Shown here: piece by piece, positions 1-9,592 of the stretch
How positions within the stretch are numbered: the stretch's first letter is position 1
Layout: every line of letters begins with the position of its first letter
Source of the DNA: Candidatus Thioglobus sp.
GTDB taxonomy: Bacteria; Pseudomonadota; Gammaproteobacteria; Arenicellales; UBA868
DNA length: 64,000 bases
Reading direction: 5' to 3'
NCBI GenBank assembly: GCA_004212795.1
Contig: SHBR01000004.1
Span: 1-64,000 of the forward strand
Position numbers and translations under genes: made by a program
Notes under the pieces: model-generated
What the model was told of the DNA's origin: nothing
Databases searched by the model: none
What the model saw: only the letters and a program-made list of their open reading frames with translations

Positions 1-1466
1 GGCCAGCTAAAGAAGACGCGGTGACGGTGAACTCGGGGTCGTTTAGTGGCTTACCTTTCAAGGATGCGTTTGAGCGCATTGCTGATTTTATTGAAGAAAA
101 AGGCATTGGAACACGCAAAGTGAACTATCGCCTTCGAGACTGGGGTGTTTCTCGCCAGCGCTATTGGGGATGCCCCGTGCCGGTGATTTACTGTGATGCG
201 TGTGGCGCGGTGCCGGTGCCTGAAAAAGACTTGCCTGTGCTATTGCCCGAGGATGTGACTTTCATGGGGGTTCAATCCCCGATCAAGGCTGACCCTGAAT
301 GGCGCAAGACGACGTGTCCGCAATGTGGCAAGGACGCTGAGCGGGAAACTGACACGTTTGATACTTTTGTGGAATCCAGTTGGTATTACGCACGGTATTG
401 CACACCGGGTGCTGACGGTATGCTCGATGAACGGGCGAACTACTGGCTGCCGGTTGATCACTATATCGGCGGCATCGAGCATGCGGTGTTACACCTCATG
501 TATTTTCGTTTTTGGCACAAACTGATGCGGGATATCGGTCTTGTGAAAAGCGATGAGCCGGCAACCAAATTGCTTTGTCAGGGCATGGTTCTGGCGGAGG
601 CGTACTACCACGATAGTACCGAGCATGGGCGTGTTTGGGTAAAACCTGAAGACGTCGAGACCGAGAAAGATACAAAAGGCAAAACGCTGGGCGCCCGCCG
701 CCTCTCGGATGGCGTTGAATTGAATGCAACAGGCTGGACGACCATGTCCAAGTCCAAGAACAACGGCGTGGACCCTCAAACCTTGGTGGATCGCTACGGG
801 GCCGATACGGTTCGTTTATTTACGATGTTTGCCGCGCCGCCTGACCAGGCGCTGGAATGGAACGATGATGCTGTGGCCGGATCGCAGCGTTTCTTGCGGC
901 GACTGTGGACTTTAGTGCACGCGAATCTGGAACAGGTGTCCGTTGATCGAAGTGTGCCGGCGGCCCTTGATGACGAAACTCAGGCGCTGCGGCGGGTGTT
1001 TTATGGGGCGTTACAGAAAATAAGCCGTGATATGGATCGCGGCCAATTTAATACCGTGGTTGCCGCCTGTATGGAAAGTTTCAACGCGCTTGATCGTTTT
1101 AAGCCCGGCGCTGATGACAAGCGAATCGCGGTGATGCGAGAGGCGCTCGGTATCCTGGTTCGGGTGCTCGCACCCATTACGCCTCATTTATGTCACGCCC
1201 TGTGGCAGGTCCTTGATATGAAGGGAGATCTTCTTGATGCGCCATGGCCCGAGGTGGATGAGCGTGCCCTAGTGTCAGCAACACAGTCTCTGGTAGTGCA
1301 AGTTAATGGAAAGCTCCGCGGGCATGTTGAGATTGGTTCAGAAGCGGATGAGTCCGAGATTCGCGAAGCTGTTCTTTCTGACGAGAAAATCGCCCGGCAT
1401 ATTGGTGATCAGGATGTTCGCAAAGTGATTGTCGTGCCCGGCAAATTAGTGAATGTGGTCATTTAA
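1..1466 (+). CDS. leuS: Leucyl-tRNA synthetase, 3' part (5' end outside window)
   Basis: This cytoplasmic enzyme attaches leucine to tRNA-Leu. The reading frame is open from base 3, so the start and the N-terminal part lie upstream of the window. Visible are the class I catalytic-core stretch SSWYYARY, the KMSKS-type loop TMSKSKNNG near base 740, and the helical anticodon-binding and C-terminal region ending KLVNVVI. A GTG at base 21 is internal and is not a real start. The order leuS, lptE, holA is usual in Gammaproteobacteria, but here an unrelated oxidoreductase gene separates leuS from lptE. Identification is firm. Confidence 0.97.
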   Translation, partial: PAKEDAVTVNSGSFSGLPFKDAFERIADFIEEKGIGTRKVNYRLRDWGVSRQRYWGCPVPVIYCDACGAVPVPEKDLPVLLPEDVTFMGVQSPIKADPEWRKTTCPQCGKDAERETDTFDTFVESSWYYARYCTPGADGMLDERANYWLPVDHYIGGIEHAVLHLMYFRFWHKLMRDIGLVKSDEPATKLLCQGMVLAEAYYHDSTEHGRVWVKPEDVETEKDTKGKTLGARRLSDGVELNATGWTTMSKSKNNGVDPQTLVDRYGADTVRLFTMFAAPPDQALEWNDDAVAGSQRFLRRLWTLVHANLEQVSVDRSVPAALDDETQALRRVFYGALQKISRDMDRGQFNTVVAACMESFNALDRFKPGADDKRIAVMREALGILVRVLAPITPHLCHALWQVLDMKGDLLDAPWPEVDERALVSATQSLVVQVNGKLRGHVEIGSEADESEIREAVLSDEKIARHIGDQDVRKVIVVPGKLVNVVI

Positions 1467-1521
1467 GATCGACAGCCCGGATGAATTGATACGCCAACGG
1501 GTGCCCATGAATGGTTGACGC

Positions 1522-2583
1522 GTGATCCCTGAAACGATGTTCGGCGTTCAGCTGGTCGGTCACGGCGGGCCGGAAAAATTGATCTGGCGAGATGATCTTT
1601 CTACGCCACAACCCGGAGCCGGTGAAGCGCTCGTCCGGGTGTCGGCGGCTGGAGTGAATAACACGGACATTAATACGCGCCTTGGATGGTATGCCAAAAC
1701 CGTCACTGCTCCGACCAATGCGGCGTTCGGGGAGATAACCGCTGATGGCGCATGGGGCGGCGCGCTGGTGTTTCCTCGAATTCAAGGCGGCGATCTTTGT
1801 GGTGAGGTGGTTGCACTGGGTGATGGGGTGAGTTCACCGGAGATTGGAAAACGCGTCACCTGTGCGCTGAACCAGCCGATCGCAAAATCAGGGGCACCTG
1901 TTTATTTTGAGGCACTGGGCTCTGAGCGCGATGGCGCTTTCGCACAGTATTGTTGCGTGTCGGCGGATCAATTATTTGATGTGAGTGAATCTCCGTTGAC
2001 GGACATTGAGATTGGTGCCATGCCATGTGCTTACGGAACCGCGCTGAATCTTCTGACCCGATCACAAGTGAACGACGGTGACCGAGTCCTGGTGACCGGC
2101 GCGTCGGGTGGCGTTGGATTGGCAACAGTCCAACTGGCTCGCCAGAAAGGCGCTCGGGTCACGGCGATTGCATCTGCCCCCAAAGCCGATGCTGTTTTAG
2201 CCGCCGGCGCACAAAGCGTGCTGGACAGAGACGCATCACTTCCTAAAGAGGGCTTTACAGTCGTGATTGATGTCGTGGGAGGCAATCAATTTGGAGAGTT
2301 TCTCGACGCCCTGTGTCCGGGTGGTCGTCTTGCGACCTCCGGCGCGATTGCAGGTCCCATGGCGGAGGTCGATTTGAGGACGCTTTATTTGAAGGATCTG
2401 ACGGTGTTTGGATGCACCTATCAGTCTCGCGAGGTTTTTCGCGCGCTGGTTTCTCTGATTAACACGGGATCTATACGGCCACTGGTTTCCAAGGTGTATC
2501 CGTTAAAGGAGATCGCACAAGCCCAGACCGATTTCATGGCCAAACGCTATCCCGGAAAGTTGGTCCTGCGACCTTTTTTTTAG
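1522..2583 (+). CDS. Medium-chain dehydrogenase/reductase, quinone-oxidoreductase type
   Basis: This is a zinc-independent-looking member of the MDR (alcohol dehydrogenase/quinone oxidoreductase) superfamily. The N-terminal GroES-like domain contains GVNNTDINTR and the Rossmann domain contains the nucleotide-binding loop GASGGVGLATVQLA near residues 192-205. No catalytic zinc-site cluster is obvious, so NADPH-dependent quinone or enone reduction is the likely chemistry; the substrate is unknown. The longest start is GTG; an in-frame ATG at 1537 (MFGVQLVG) is equally good. It is inserted between leuS and lptE, a position usually without an extra gene, and probably belongs to the same transcript. 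Confidence 0.85.
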   Translation: MIPETMFGVQLVGHGGPEKLIWRDDLSTPQPGAGEALVRVSAAGVNNTDINTRLGWYAKTVTAPTNAAFGEITADGAWGGALVFPRIQGGDLCGEVVALGDGVSSPEIGKRVTCALNQPIAKSGAPVYFEALGSERDGAFAQYCCVSADQLFDVSESPLTDIEIGAMPCAYGTALNLLTRSQVNDGDRVLVTGASGGVGLATVQLARQKGARVTAIASAPKADAVLAAGAQSVLDRDASLPKEGFTVVIDVVGGNQFGEFLDALCPGGRLATSGAIAGPMAEVDLRTLYLKDLTVFGCTYQSREVFRALVSLINTGSIRPLVSKVYPLKEIAQAQTDFMAKRYPGKLVLRPFF

Positions 2584-2657
2584 AACCCCCGACGGGCGCC
2601 CTCGCTATAATGTGACACAAGTCCTGATCCGTTGATAATCGTTTTGGAAAGTTGTTG

Positions 2658-3182
2658 ATGCTAAAGAAAAAAATCGTCATTTTTGCGTTAGCCGGTTTGG
2701 TTGCCGGCTGCGGCTTTCAATTGCGTGGCCTTGTCGAACTTGGGCCCACCCTGTCAAAACCTTGGGTAACGGGACAGGATAATCAGCTTGTTGTTGACCT
2801 CCGAATGGCCCTGAAGCAGAGCGGCGTGAATCCGGTAAAGGACGCAGAATCAGCGACTGCAATTATTGATCTCGCGACAGTGCAATACACCCGTAAGGTG
2901 ATTTCTGTCGATAGCAACGGTACGGCGACAGGATACGAGCTTGAGTACAGCGTTTTGTATCGTGTGGTTGATCGTCAGGGCAAGATACTCGTGGGCAATA
3001 CATCACTGAATTTCACCCGTGAGCTTGAATACAGCAGTACGGATCTCCTTCAAAAAAAGCAAGAAGAAGAGGCCTTGAAAAAATCGATGCGTGAGGAGGT
3101 GACCCGCCGAATTATTCGACGGCTCGATGGCATCGCCTTGAAAGCGCCAGAATCTGATCCTCTAACTGCTGTTTATGTTTAG
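2658..3182 (+). CDS. lptE: LPS-assembly outer-membrane lipoprotein LptE
   Basis: LptE is the lipoprotein plug of the LptD outer-membrane LPS translocon. The product begins MLKKKIVIFALAGLVAGCGF, a lipoprotein signal with lipobox LVAGC and lipidated Cys18, followed by the family hallmark GFQLRG. The ATG was chosen over two upstream TTG codons because it gives a normal n-region. Length (174 residues) is usual for the family. The gene sits between leuS and holA as in most Gammaproteobacteria, which supports the call despite low sequence conservation of the family. Other Lpt parts (lptB, lptA, lptC) are at 44.7-47.0 kb. Confidence 0.9.
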   Translation: MLKKKIVIFALAGLVAGCGFQLRGLVELGPTLSKPWVTGQDNQLVVDLRMALKQSGVNPVKDAESATAIIDLATVQYTRKVISVDSNGTATGYELEYSVLYRVVDRQGKILVGNTSLNFTRELEYSSTDLLQKKQEEEALKKSMREEVTRRIIRRLDGIALKAPESDPLTAVYV

Positions 3183-3205
3183 AACGCTTGGCGGGAGGTC
3201 GCACG

Positions 3206-4249
3206 GTGCGAATAGCGTCTAACGCTCTATCCGATCAGCTTGAGAAAGGGCTTTCGAACACCTACCTGATTTTTGGCGCAGAGCCACTCCTTATTGAGGA
3301 AAGCGCCGACATGATTCGTCGTGCTGCGCGACAGCAGGGTATCGACGAGGTGCTGCGTTTTACAGCGGGCGTTGATCTTGATTGGCAGCAAATACGCGAC
3401 ACCGGTCAGTCGCTGTCGTTATTTTCCACTCGCCGGTTGCTCGAGATTCGACTTCCCACTGGGAAGCCCGGGGATGCGGGCGCAAAAGCGCTCATTGAAT
3501 TTATTGAGAAAGCAGACCCCAGCGACCATCTCTCGATTATTCTGGGTCGGGTCGATAAACCGATTCAATCGAGCAAATGGTTCAAGACGGTCGAATCCTC
3601 AGGGACTTCAGTCGAAGCCCGGGCCGTAACGGCCCAGCAACTACCCGCATGGATATCGGATCGGCTTCGAGCCAACGGTGTTAAGGCGACTCGTGGCGCA
3701 ATTGATCGGCTCGCCTATTACTCAGAGGGAAATCTGCTTTTTGCCGCTCAGGAGATCAACAAGCTGCCGCTTCTCCTCGGGGAGCGCGAACTTGATGAGT
3801 CGGGACTCGAAGTTCTGGTGGCCGATCAGGCTAGATTTTCTGTTTTCGCTCTTGTTGACGAGGCATTGGCCGGGAAGGCAATGGCGGCTTTAAGAATGCT
3901 TTATGGACTTCAAAGGGAAGGTAACGAGGCTATTTTGATAAATTGGGCAATTGCGAGAGAGGTCCGAGTCCTTTATGCCATGTCGAAAGAGATGGCAGCT
4001 GGCGCTGATCAGCGAAATGTCTTTCAGCAGTTCCGGGTCTGGCGAAGTCGTGAGCGCTATATCAGTGCGGCTTTAAAGAGACTGAGTTCCGATGCTTTAG
4101 GGCAGCTGCTGAGCCAACTGGCATTCACCGACCGCGTGATTAAAGGGCGCGCCCAGACCGCGGGCGGCGCATGGGCGGAGGTGGAGCGGGCTGTTTTATT
4201 GCTTTGTGGTATAACCATGTTGCAGCGTAATACGGCGTTAAATTATTGA
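3206..4249 (+). CDS. holA: DNA polymerase III delta subunit
   Basis: The delta subunit opens the beta sliding clamp as part of the clamp loader. The N-terminus ([20 protein letters not shown]) matches the family start, with the typical LxGxEPLL motif and a C-terminal AAA+-collar helical region ([14 protein letters not shown]). GTG at 3206 is chosen over TTG at 3188 because a GCGGGAGG ribosome site lies at a good distance before it. Length of about 347 residues is normal. It follows lptE with a short gap and precedes proA by four bases. Confidence 0.95.
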   Translation: MRIASNALSDQLEKGLSNTYLIFGAEPLLIEESADMIRRAARQQGIDEVLRFTAGVDLDWQQIRDTGQSLSLFSTRRLLEIRLPTGKPGDAGAKALIEFIEKADPSDHLSIILGRVDKPIQSSKWFKTVESSGTSVEARAVTAQQLPAWISDRLRANGVKATRGAIDRLAYYSEGNLLFAAQEINKLPLLLGERELDESGLEVLVADQARFSVFALVDEALAGKAMAALRMLYGLQREGNEAILINWAIAREVRVLYAMSKEMAAGADQRNVFQQFRVWRSRERYISAALKRLSSDALGQLLSQLAFTDRVIKGRAQTAGGAWAEVERAVLLLCGITMLQRNTALNY

Positions 4250-4253
4250 AAAC

Positions 4254-5534
4254 ATGAATAAAGTTTTACATTTGTCTGACTCGATTAGAGCCTGGATTGA
4301 TGCGTCAGGGCGAAATGCTCGCCTCGCATCAAAGGAAATTGCACAAGCGAGTACAGGCACCAAGAACGCCGCGCTCGAAGCGATGGCGCAGCGGATTAGC
4401 AGTGACGCCCAAAATATCCTCGCCGCTAATGCGAAAGATCTGGATGCCGCTCATGCGTCGGGCCTGTCATCCGCCCTACTCGATCGACTGGAGTTAACGC
4501 CCGACCGGGTGAATGCGATGGCCGAGGGGTTGACTCAGATAGCGGCTTTGCCGGATCCGGTAGGGCAGATAGATGATATGAATGCCCGCCCTTCTGGCAT
4601 TACCGTCGGCCGGATGCGGGTGCCGTTGGGCGTCATTGGAATCATTTACGAGTCGCGACCCAACGTGACGGCAGACGCTGCGGGCTTATGCCTAAAATCG
4701 GGCAACGCCGCAATTCTGCGGGGTGGCTCAGAAGCATTGAATTCCAATCAAGCAATTTCAGCGTGTCTGTCACTCGGCCTTATCGACGCCGGCTTGTCCG
4801 AGCATGTTATTCAAGTGCTATCAACGACTGATCGCGAGGCCGTTACAGCAATGCTAGGAAGTCCCGAGTACATTGATGTGATTGTGCCGCGCGGTGGGAA
4901 ACGCCTGATTGAAAAAGTCAGCGCGGATGCCCGGGTGCCGGTGATTAAACATCTGGACGGTAACTGCCACGTCTATATTGACTCCGATGCAGATATCGAT
5001 AAGGCGGTAGCGGTTGCGTATAACGCGAAGTGTCGACGCTATGGTGTGTGCGGTGCAATGGAAACGCTGTTGCTGGATTCAACCAACGCTTCGATTGTTC
5101 TTACGCAATTGGTGCCGAAGTATCGAGAGGCGGGTGTCGAAATTCGAGGGTGTGAACGAACCTGCGAGCTGATTCCCGATTGCCAGGCTGCGTCCGAAGA
5201 TGACTGGAGTGCGGAGTATCTGGCGCCTATTCTCGCGATTCGAATAGTGAATGGCGTCGACCAGGCGATCGACCACATTGGACGCTATGGGTCGGGGCAT
5301 ACGGATGCGATTGTGACCAATAATCTTGAGAGAAGTCAGCGATTTGTACGGGAAGTGGACTCGAGCTCGGTGATGGTAAATGCCTCCACCCAATTTGCGG
5401 ATGGTTTTGAGTATGGTTTGGGCGCCGAAATCGGCATTAGTACGGATCGTTTGCACGTGCGCGGCCCCGTGGGACTGGAAGGTCTGACCATTCAGAAATA
5501 TGTTGTTTTCGGGGACGGGACGACTCGCCCTTAA
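4254..5534 (+). CDS. proA: Gamma-glutamyl phosphate reductase
   Basis: ProA reduces gamma-glutamyl phosphate to glutamate semialdehyde with NADPH in proline synthesis. It is an aldehyde-dehydrogenase-fold protein of 426 residues, the usual length. The catalytic cysteine lies in [11 protein letters not shown], and [20 protein letters not shown] is a typical family stretch. It lies between holA and nadD, an arrangement also known in other Gammaproteobacteria such as Pseudomonas. The proB partner is not in the window. Confidence 0.97.
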   Translation: MNKVLHLSDSIRAWIDASGRNARLASKEIAQASTGTKNAALEAMAQRISSDAQNILAANAKDLDAAHASGLSSALLDRLELTPDRVNAMAEGLTQIAALPDPVGQIDDMNARPSGITVGRMRVPLGVIGIIYESRPNVTADAAGLCLKSGNAAILRGGSEALNSNQAISACLSLGLIDAGLSEHVIQVLSTTDREAVTAMLGSPEYIDVIVPRGGKRLIEKVSADARVPVIKHLDGNCHVYIDSDADIDKAVAVAYNAKCRRYGVCGAMETLLLDSTNASIVLTQLVPKYREAGVEIRGCERTCELIPDCQAASEDDWSAEYLAPILAIRIVNGVDQAIDHIGRYGSGHTDAIVTNNLERSQRFVREVDSSSVMVNASTQFADGFEYGLGAEIGISTDRLHVRGPVGLEGLTIQKYVVFGDGTTRP

Positions 5535-5552
5535 ATATGATGGACCGTTCGG

Positions 5553-6194
5553 TTGTCTGAGTTCGATCGCACCCCCCTCATTGTTTTTGGCGGGACGTTT
5601 GATCCGGTGCATATCGGACATTTACAAGCGGTCACTAGACTCTGCGAGTCACTTAAAGCCACGAATGTGATCTGGTTGCCGGTTGGGGAGCCGCCTCATC
5701 GATCATCACCCATTGCATCAGCCCAACACCGTGTTGCTATGTTGCAGTTAGCCATAGCGGAGCAGCCGCTGTTTACGATTGATGCGCGGGAAATCAATCG
5801 AGTCGGACCGTCTTATTCAATATTGACGCTGAATGAATTAAGGGCCGAGCACCCTCATCAAACATTGTGCTTAGCCTTGGGGCTAGATGCCGCTCTCAAT
5901 TTACCCTCATGGCATCGATGGGAGGAGATATTCGATCTGGCCGGAGTCGCCGTGATGCATCGACCGGGCTGGACTTTTCCGAACCCACTTCCCGATTGGT
6001 GGCGCCAACGCGAGACGGGAGGAAGCGCGATGCCGCCGCCAGGCAGCGTAGGCTGGATCAAGTCCGTGGAAGTGCCCCCGGTTGATGTTTCATCGGCAGA
6101 CATTCGATTCGATTTAGCCGAAAAAAAATCAATCGAAATGAAAGTACCTCTTGCTATCGCTCAATACATAAGCGAGCATCAGTTATATGAATGA
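5553..6194 (+). CDS. nadD: Nicotinate-mononucleotide adenylyltransferase
   Basis: NadD makes nicotinate adenine dinucleotide from NaMN and ATP in NAD synthesis. The nucleotidyltransferase signature GGTFDPVHIGHL is at the N-terminus, and the product is 213 residues, the usual length. The start is TTG at 5553; the frame is closed by a stop just upstream and has no ATG near, so TTG is the only reasonable start. Its end overlaps the start of rsfS by eight bases, indicating translational coupling. Confidence 0.96.
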   Translation: MSEFDRTPLIVFGGTFDPVHIGHLQAVTRLCESLKATNVIWLPVGEPPHRSSPIASAQHRVAMLQLAIAEQPLFTIDAREINRVGPSYSILTLNELRAEHPHQTLCLALGLDAALNLPSWHRWEEIFDLAGVAVMHRPGWTFPNPLPDWWRQRETGGSAMPPPGSVGWIKSVEVPPVDVSSADIRFDLAEKKSIEMKVPLAIAQYISEHQLYE

Positions 6195-6585
6195 TGAGAC
6201 TGAAAATTATCTGGAGGGCATTCGCCAGTGGATTATCGAGGCGCTTGATGATGCCAAAGCGGAAAATATTCTCGAACTGGATATTCGCCCTTTCACCCAG
6301 ATCGCAGACTGGATGGTTGTGGCGAGTGGTACTTCAACCCGGCACGTGATGGCACTTGCGGAAAAGGTTCGCGAGTCGGGGGTTAAACACAGCCTTAAAC
6401 CGATTGGCGTGGAGGGTGAGAGCGAAGGCGAGTGGGTATTACTGGATTTTGGCGATGTAATTGTGCACTTGATGGTGCCTGCGACCCGGGAGTTCTATGA
6501 TCTTGAAGGACTCTGGAACGAGCGTCTGGGCTTGCAACTCAGTCGGGCTCGGGGACAACAGGTCGAAGACTCAACAGAGGCTTAA
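6187..6585 (+). CDS. rsfS: Ribosomal silencing factor RsfS
   Basis: RsfS (YbeB/Iojap family) binds ribosomal protein L14 and blocks subunit joining when nutrients are scarce. Typical family stretches are seen: LDIRPFTQIADWMVVASG, SGTSTRHVMALAEKV and the C-terminal GDVIVHLM. Length of 132 residues is slightly above the E. coli protein because of a C-terminal tail. It overlaps nadD and is followed three bases later by rlmH, the standard gene order. Confidence 0.95.
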   Translation: MNDETENYLEGIRQWIIEALDDAKAENILELDIRPFTQIADWMVVASGTSTRHVMALAEKVRESGVKHSLKPIGVEGESEGEWVLLDFGDVIVHLMVPATREFYDLEGLWNERLGLQLSRARGQQVEDSTEA

Positions 6586-6588
6586 AAA

Positions 6589-7068
6589 GTGCGGATCAAT
6601 CTGGTGGCGGTGGGGCGCCGAATGCCTGACTGGGTCGATCGCGGTTTCTCGGAGTATGCCAAACGCCTCAGCAAAGGTGTGTCGCTTGAACTCATCGAGG
6701 TGGATAGTCCGCGTCGGGGCAATAAGTCGCCGTTAAATCAAGTTGTTCAAGAAGAGGGTGAGCGATTGCTTCAGGCAGTTCCGAAAGGCAGTTATCAGAT
6801 TGCCCTCGACCAAACGGGCCGTTGTTACGACTCAGAGGCATTGGCGGGCGCGTTAAGCGCCTGGATGCGTATGGGGCGTGATATCGCCCTTATCATCGGC
6901 GGCCCAGAGGGATTGTCGGCACAGGTTTTAAGTGCTGTTGATGCAAAATGGTCTTTATCATCACTCACACTTGCCCATCCGCTCGTCAGAGTAATACTTG
7001 CAGAGCAGTTATATCGCAGTTACGCGATATTGGAAGGTCTCCCTTATCACCGAGCCGGTAAAGTTTGA
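6589..7068 (+). CDS. rlmH: 23S rRNA pseudouridine-1915 N3-methyltransferase
   Basis: RlmH methylates pseudouridine 1915 of helix 69 in 23S rRNA using SAM. It is a SPOUT-fold protein; the SAM-binding knot contains IGGPEGL and LTLAHPLVRVILAEQLYR. The start is GTG just after rsfS. Its C-terminus reads LPYHRAGKV, slightly longer than the usual end after the conserved YHR. Its stop overlaps the ATG of maf (TGATG). Confidence 0.95.
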   Translation: MRINLVAVGRRMPDWVDRGFSEYAKRLSKGVSLELIEVDSPRRGNKSPLNQVVQEEGERLLQAVPKGSYQIALDQTGRCYDSEALAGALSAWMRMGRDIALIIGGPEGLSAQVLSAVDAKWSLSSLTLAHPLVRVILAEQLYRSYAILEGLPYHRAGKV

Positions 7069-7673
7069 TGACGCCCCGTTTATGTCTTGCGTCTCAGTCG
7101 CCACGTCGTGCCGAGCTTCTCAGGCAGGCGGGATATGAGTTTGAGATTGTTGAGCCTAAAGTAGATGAAACGATGACGCCGGGAGAGGATCCGCCATTGC
7201 TTACCGAGCGCCTCAGTATGATGAAGGCAGCTGCCGCCAAAAAGATGCTGGGACCTGATTCAAAAATGAAGGTGTTTCTGGGCTCGGATACCACTGTGGT
7301 GGTGGACGGCGAGTCGCTTGGCAAACCACGCAGTGAGTGTCATGCCAAGCAAATGCTCCGGCGCCTGTCGGGCCGGACGCATGAAGTCATCACAGCGGTG
7401 AGTGTGCTCTGGAATAATCAACAGGCATCAGAAGTCGTGACGAGCGAAGTGATGTTTTGCTCGCTTTCCGAAGCATTAATTGATGATTATTGTGCAAGCG
7501 AGGAGCCATTTGATAAGGCGGGCGGATATGCGATCCAAGGTCGGGCGGCGGTTTTCGTCGAGAATCTTCGGGGCAGTTATTATGGCGTGATGGGCCTGCC
7601 GCTTCGTGAGACATTCAGACTACTCAACAACGCCAACGTTTATCCGACTTGGCACCATCGGCGTATTGAATAA
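7068..7673 (+). CDS. maf: Maf-family nucleotide pyrophosphatase
   Basis: Maf-family enzymes hydrolyse dTTP/UTP or modified nucleotides to monophosphates. The N-terminal signature LCLASQSPRRAELLRQAG and the later FLGSDTTVVVDG and DKAGGYAIQG motifs are all present. ATG at 7068 overlaps the rlmH stop and is preferred over the TTG one codon earlier. The stop overlaps the rng start (TAATG). The YhdE type (dTTP/UTP specific) is likely from the link to rng, but substrate preference is inferred. Confidence 0.94.
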   Translation: MTPRLCLASQSPRRAELLRQAGYEFEIVEPKVDETMTPGEDPPLLTERLSMMKAAAAKKMLGPDSKMKVFLGSDTTVVVDGESLGKPRSECHAKQMLRRLSGRTHEVITAVSVLWNNQQASEVVTSEVMFCSLSEALIDDYCASEEPFDKAGGYAIQGRAAVFVENLRGSYYGVMGLPLRETFRLLNNANVYPTWHHRRIE

Positions 7674-9184
7674 TGAGCGAAGAACTATTAGTCAACGTGA
7701 CACCGCAGGAGACACGCGTTGCTGTTGTTGTGAATGGCAGTCTTCAGGAGTTGCACATTGAGCGCAGCCGAAGCCGTGGCATTGTTGCCAATATTTATAA
7801 GGGAAAAGTCGTGCGTGTACTGCCGGGTATGCAGGCGGCTTTTGTTGATATTGGTATTGAGCGCACCGCTTTTTTGCACGCGTCTGATTTTATGTCCCAT
7901 CGTCCTAATGCAACGGGCTTAAGTGATGAAGTAGAGAGGGTTGAAGTCGCTGCATCAGAAGCAAAAGCCCCAAAACCGGATATTGTTGACCTTGTGCATG
8001 AGGGGCAAGAGATCGTGGTTCAAGTTGCGAAAGATCCGATTGGCAGTAAGGGTGCCCGACTGACCACCCAGTTGTCGATTCCGTCTCGCTATCTCGTCTT
8101 ACTTCTAGGGTCTACGCATCGGGGCATCTCTCAGCGCATTCAAGATCTCGATCAACGGGTTCGATTACTGGCCGCGCTCGACGCGGCGATTGACCAACAA
8201 TCCATGGAAGCGGGGTTTATTGTTCGAACGGTCGCCGAATTCCAGGAGGAAATTCAATTTGGGAAAGACATCGAGTTTCTCAATCGCAGTTGGCGGCAAA
8301 TTGAACAGAAGATGGCAGGTGCAAAAGGGACCCAGCTTATTCATGCAGACTTGCCACTTTCGCTTCGGGTCATTCGTGATCTTGCCCGAGACGACGTCGA
8401 GAAAATCCGAGTTGATTCTCATGAAACCTACGCGTTGATGCGTCAGTTTGCCGATGATTTGATGCCCGAAATGTCGAGCCGGATTGAGGTTTACCCGGGT
8501 GAGCGACCGATTTTTGACCTTTACTCGGTTGAAGACGAGATGCAAAAAGCCCTCGATCGAACGGTCAATCTCAAGTCGGGAGGCTCTCTGGTATTTGACC
8601 AGACGGAGGCGATGACCACGGTTGATGTCAACACGGGTCGTTTTGTGGGTAAACGAAATCTTGAGGAGACGCTTTTTAAAACCAATATGGAGGCTGCGCA
8701 AGCAATTGCGCGCCAACTCCGGCTTCGAAATATTGGCGGCATCATCATTATTGACTTTATTGATATGCAAGATGAGGAGCATCGCGACCAGCTTGTTAAC
8801 GCATTTGAACGTGCGCTCTCTCGGGATCGAACACGCTGCCAGATTGCTGATATGTCGGTGCTCGGTTTGGTAGAAGTGACTCGCAAGCGAACACGAGAAA
8901 GTCTGGAGCGCGGGATTTCAGAAATGTGTCCCGTTTGCAGCGGCCGTGGCACCCAGAAAACGGCTCAAACGGTTTGCTACGAAATTTTTCGCGAGATTTT
9001 ACGAGAAGCGCGTGCCTTTGGGGCTAAGGGCTATCTCGTTGTCGCCGCGCAATCGGTAATTGATCTTTTGCTTGATGAGGAGTCGACGGGTCTTGCGGAT
9101 CTTCAGGAGTTTATTGGTAAGCCGATTCATCTTCAGGTTGAGCCTTCCCAGAATCAAGAGCAATATGATGTGGTGTTGATGTAA
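7673..9184 (+). CDS. rng: Ribonuclease G
   Basis: RNase G is an endoribonuclease that matures 16S rRNA 5' ends and turns over some mRNAs. The S1 domain lies near residues 35-130 (IYKGKVVRVLPGMQAAFVDI), followed by the RNase E/G core with metal-binding aspartates in TTVDVNTGRFVG and IIIIDFIDM, and the zinc-link cysteines in CPVCSGRG. At 503 residues it lacks the long C-terminal scaffold of RNase E, which fixes it as RNase G. Start ATG overlaps the maf stop. Confidence 0.95.
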   Translation: MSEELLVNVTPQETRVAVVVNGSLQELHIERSRSRGIVANIYKGKVVRVLPGMQAAFVDIGIERTAFLHASDFMSHRPNATGLSDEVERVEVAASEAKAPKPDIVDLVHEGQEIVVQVAKDPIGSKGARLTTQLSIPSRYLVLLLGSTHRGISQRIQDLDQRVRLLAALDAAIDQQSMEAGFIVRTVAEFQEEIQFGKDIEFLNRSWRQIEQKMAGAKGTQLIHADLPLSLRVIRDLARDDVEKIRVDSHETYALMRQFADDLMPEMSSRIEVYPGERPIFDLYSVEDEMQKALDRTVNLKSGGSLVFDQTEAMTTVDVNTGRFVGKRNLEETLFKTNMEAAQAIARQLRLRNIGGIIIIDFIDMQDEEHRDQLVNAFERALSRDRTRCQIADMSVLGLVEVTRKRTRESLERGISEMCPVCSGRGTQKTAQTVCYEIFREILREARAFGAKGYLVVAAQSVIDLLLDEESTGLADLQEFIGKPIHLQVEPSQNQEQYDVVLM

Positions 9185-9586
9185 ATGTTCTCGATGATCC
9201 GACGTTTCTATCGATGTAAGTTGCTCCAAATATTTTTCTTTGTCGGGTTTGTGAGCACGACAGCGGTATGTACCGCCAACGAAGAAGCGGTTCAGCGGAT
9301 GACGCTCGATCGTTCTGATTGGCCAGCCGTTGTGAGTACATCGATGGTTTTAGCCAACGATACGGTTCGCCAGATACTGAGTTCTGTTCATGATGAGGAA
9401 ATGATCCGGATCAAGATTCGTCATTTTGCAGATTCGAGTGCGGCACAATGGGCGCACGATGTTCGGACATGGCTTGTTTCTTTTGGGATACCGGCTTCGG
9501 TTATCTTGTTACAAACAAACGGAGACGAGCCGCGAAGGCTCGATATTCTGGTTGGCGATCCGGCCGCCACGTGGTTCGATGATTAA
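9185..9586 (+). CDS. Small exported or membrane-anchored protein of unknown function
   Basis: I do not recognise this 133-residue product. It starts directly after the rng stop. A hydrophobic stretch at about residues 13-29 (LLQIFFFVGFVSTTAVC) after arginines and lysine looks like a signal peptide or anchor, with a possible cleavage near Ala31. The remainder (MIRIKIRHFADSSAAQWAHD, then RRLDILVGD) resembles a small alpha/beta periplasmic domain. In many relatives the very large yhdP gene lies downstream of rng; here only this short gene is found before the amidase gene. A second ATG three codons in is possible. Confidence 0.65.
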   Translation: MFSMIRRFYRCKLLQIFFFVGFVSTTAVCTANEEAVQRMTLDRSDWPAVVSTSMVLANDTVRQILSSVHDEEMIRIKIRHFADSSAAQWAHDVRTWLVSFGIPASVILLQTNGDEPRRLDILVGDPAATWFDD

Positions 9587-9592
9587 CGGCTG

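Noticed and set aside
5079-5621. Open frame of 180 codons on the minus strand
   Set aside because: It crosses the proA-nadD junction antisense to both genes, with no signal for translation.
8165-8782. Open frame of 205 codons on the minus strand
   Set aside because: It is entirely antisense to the RNase G core, whose motifs are intact; no ribosome site or family match is apparent.
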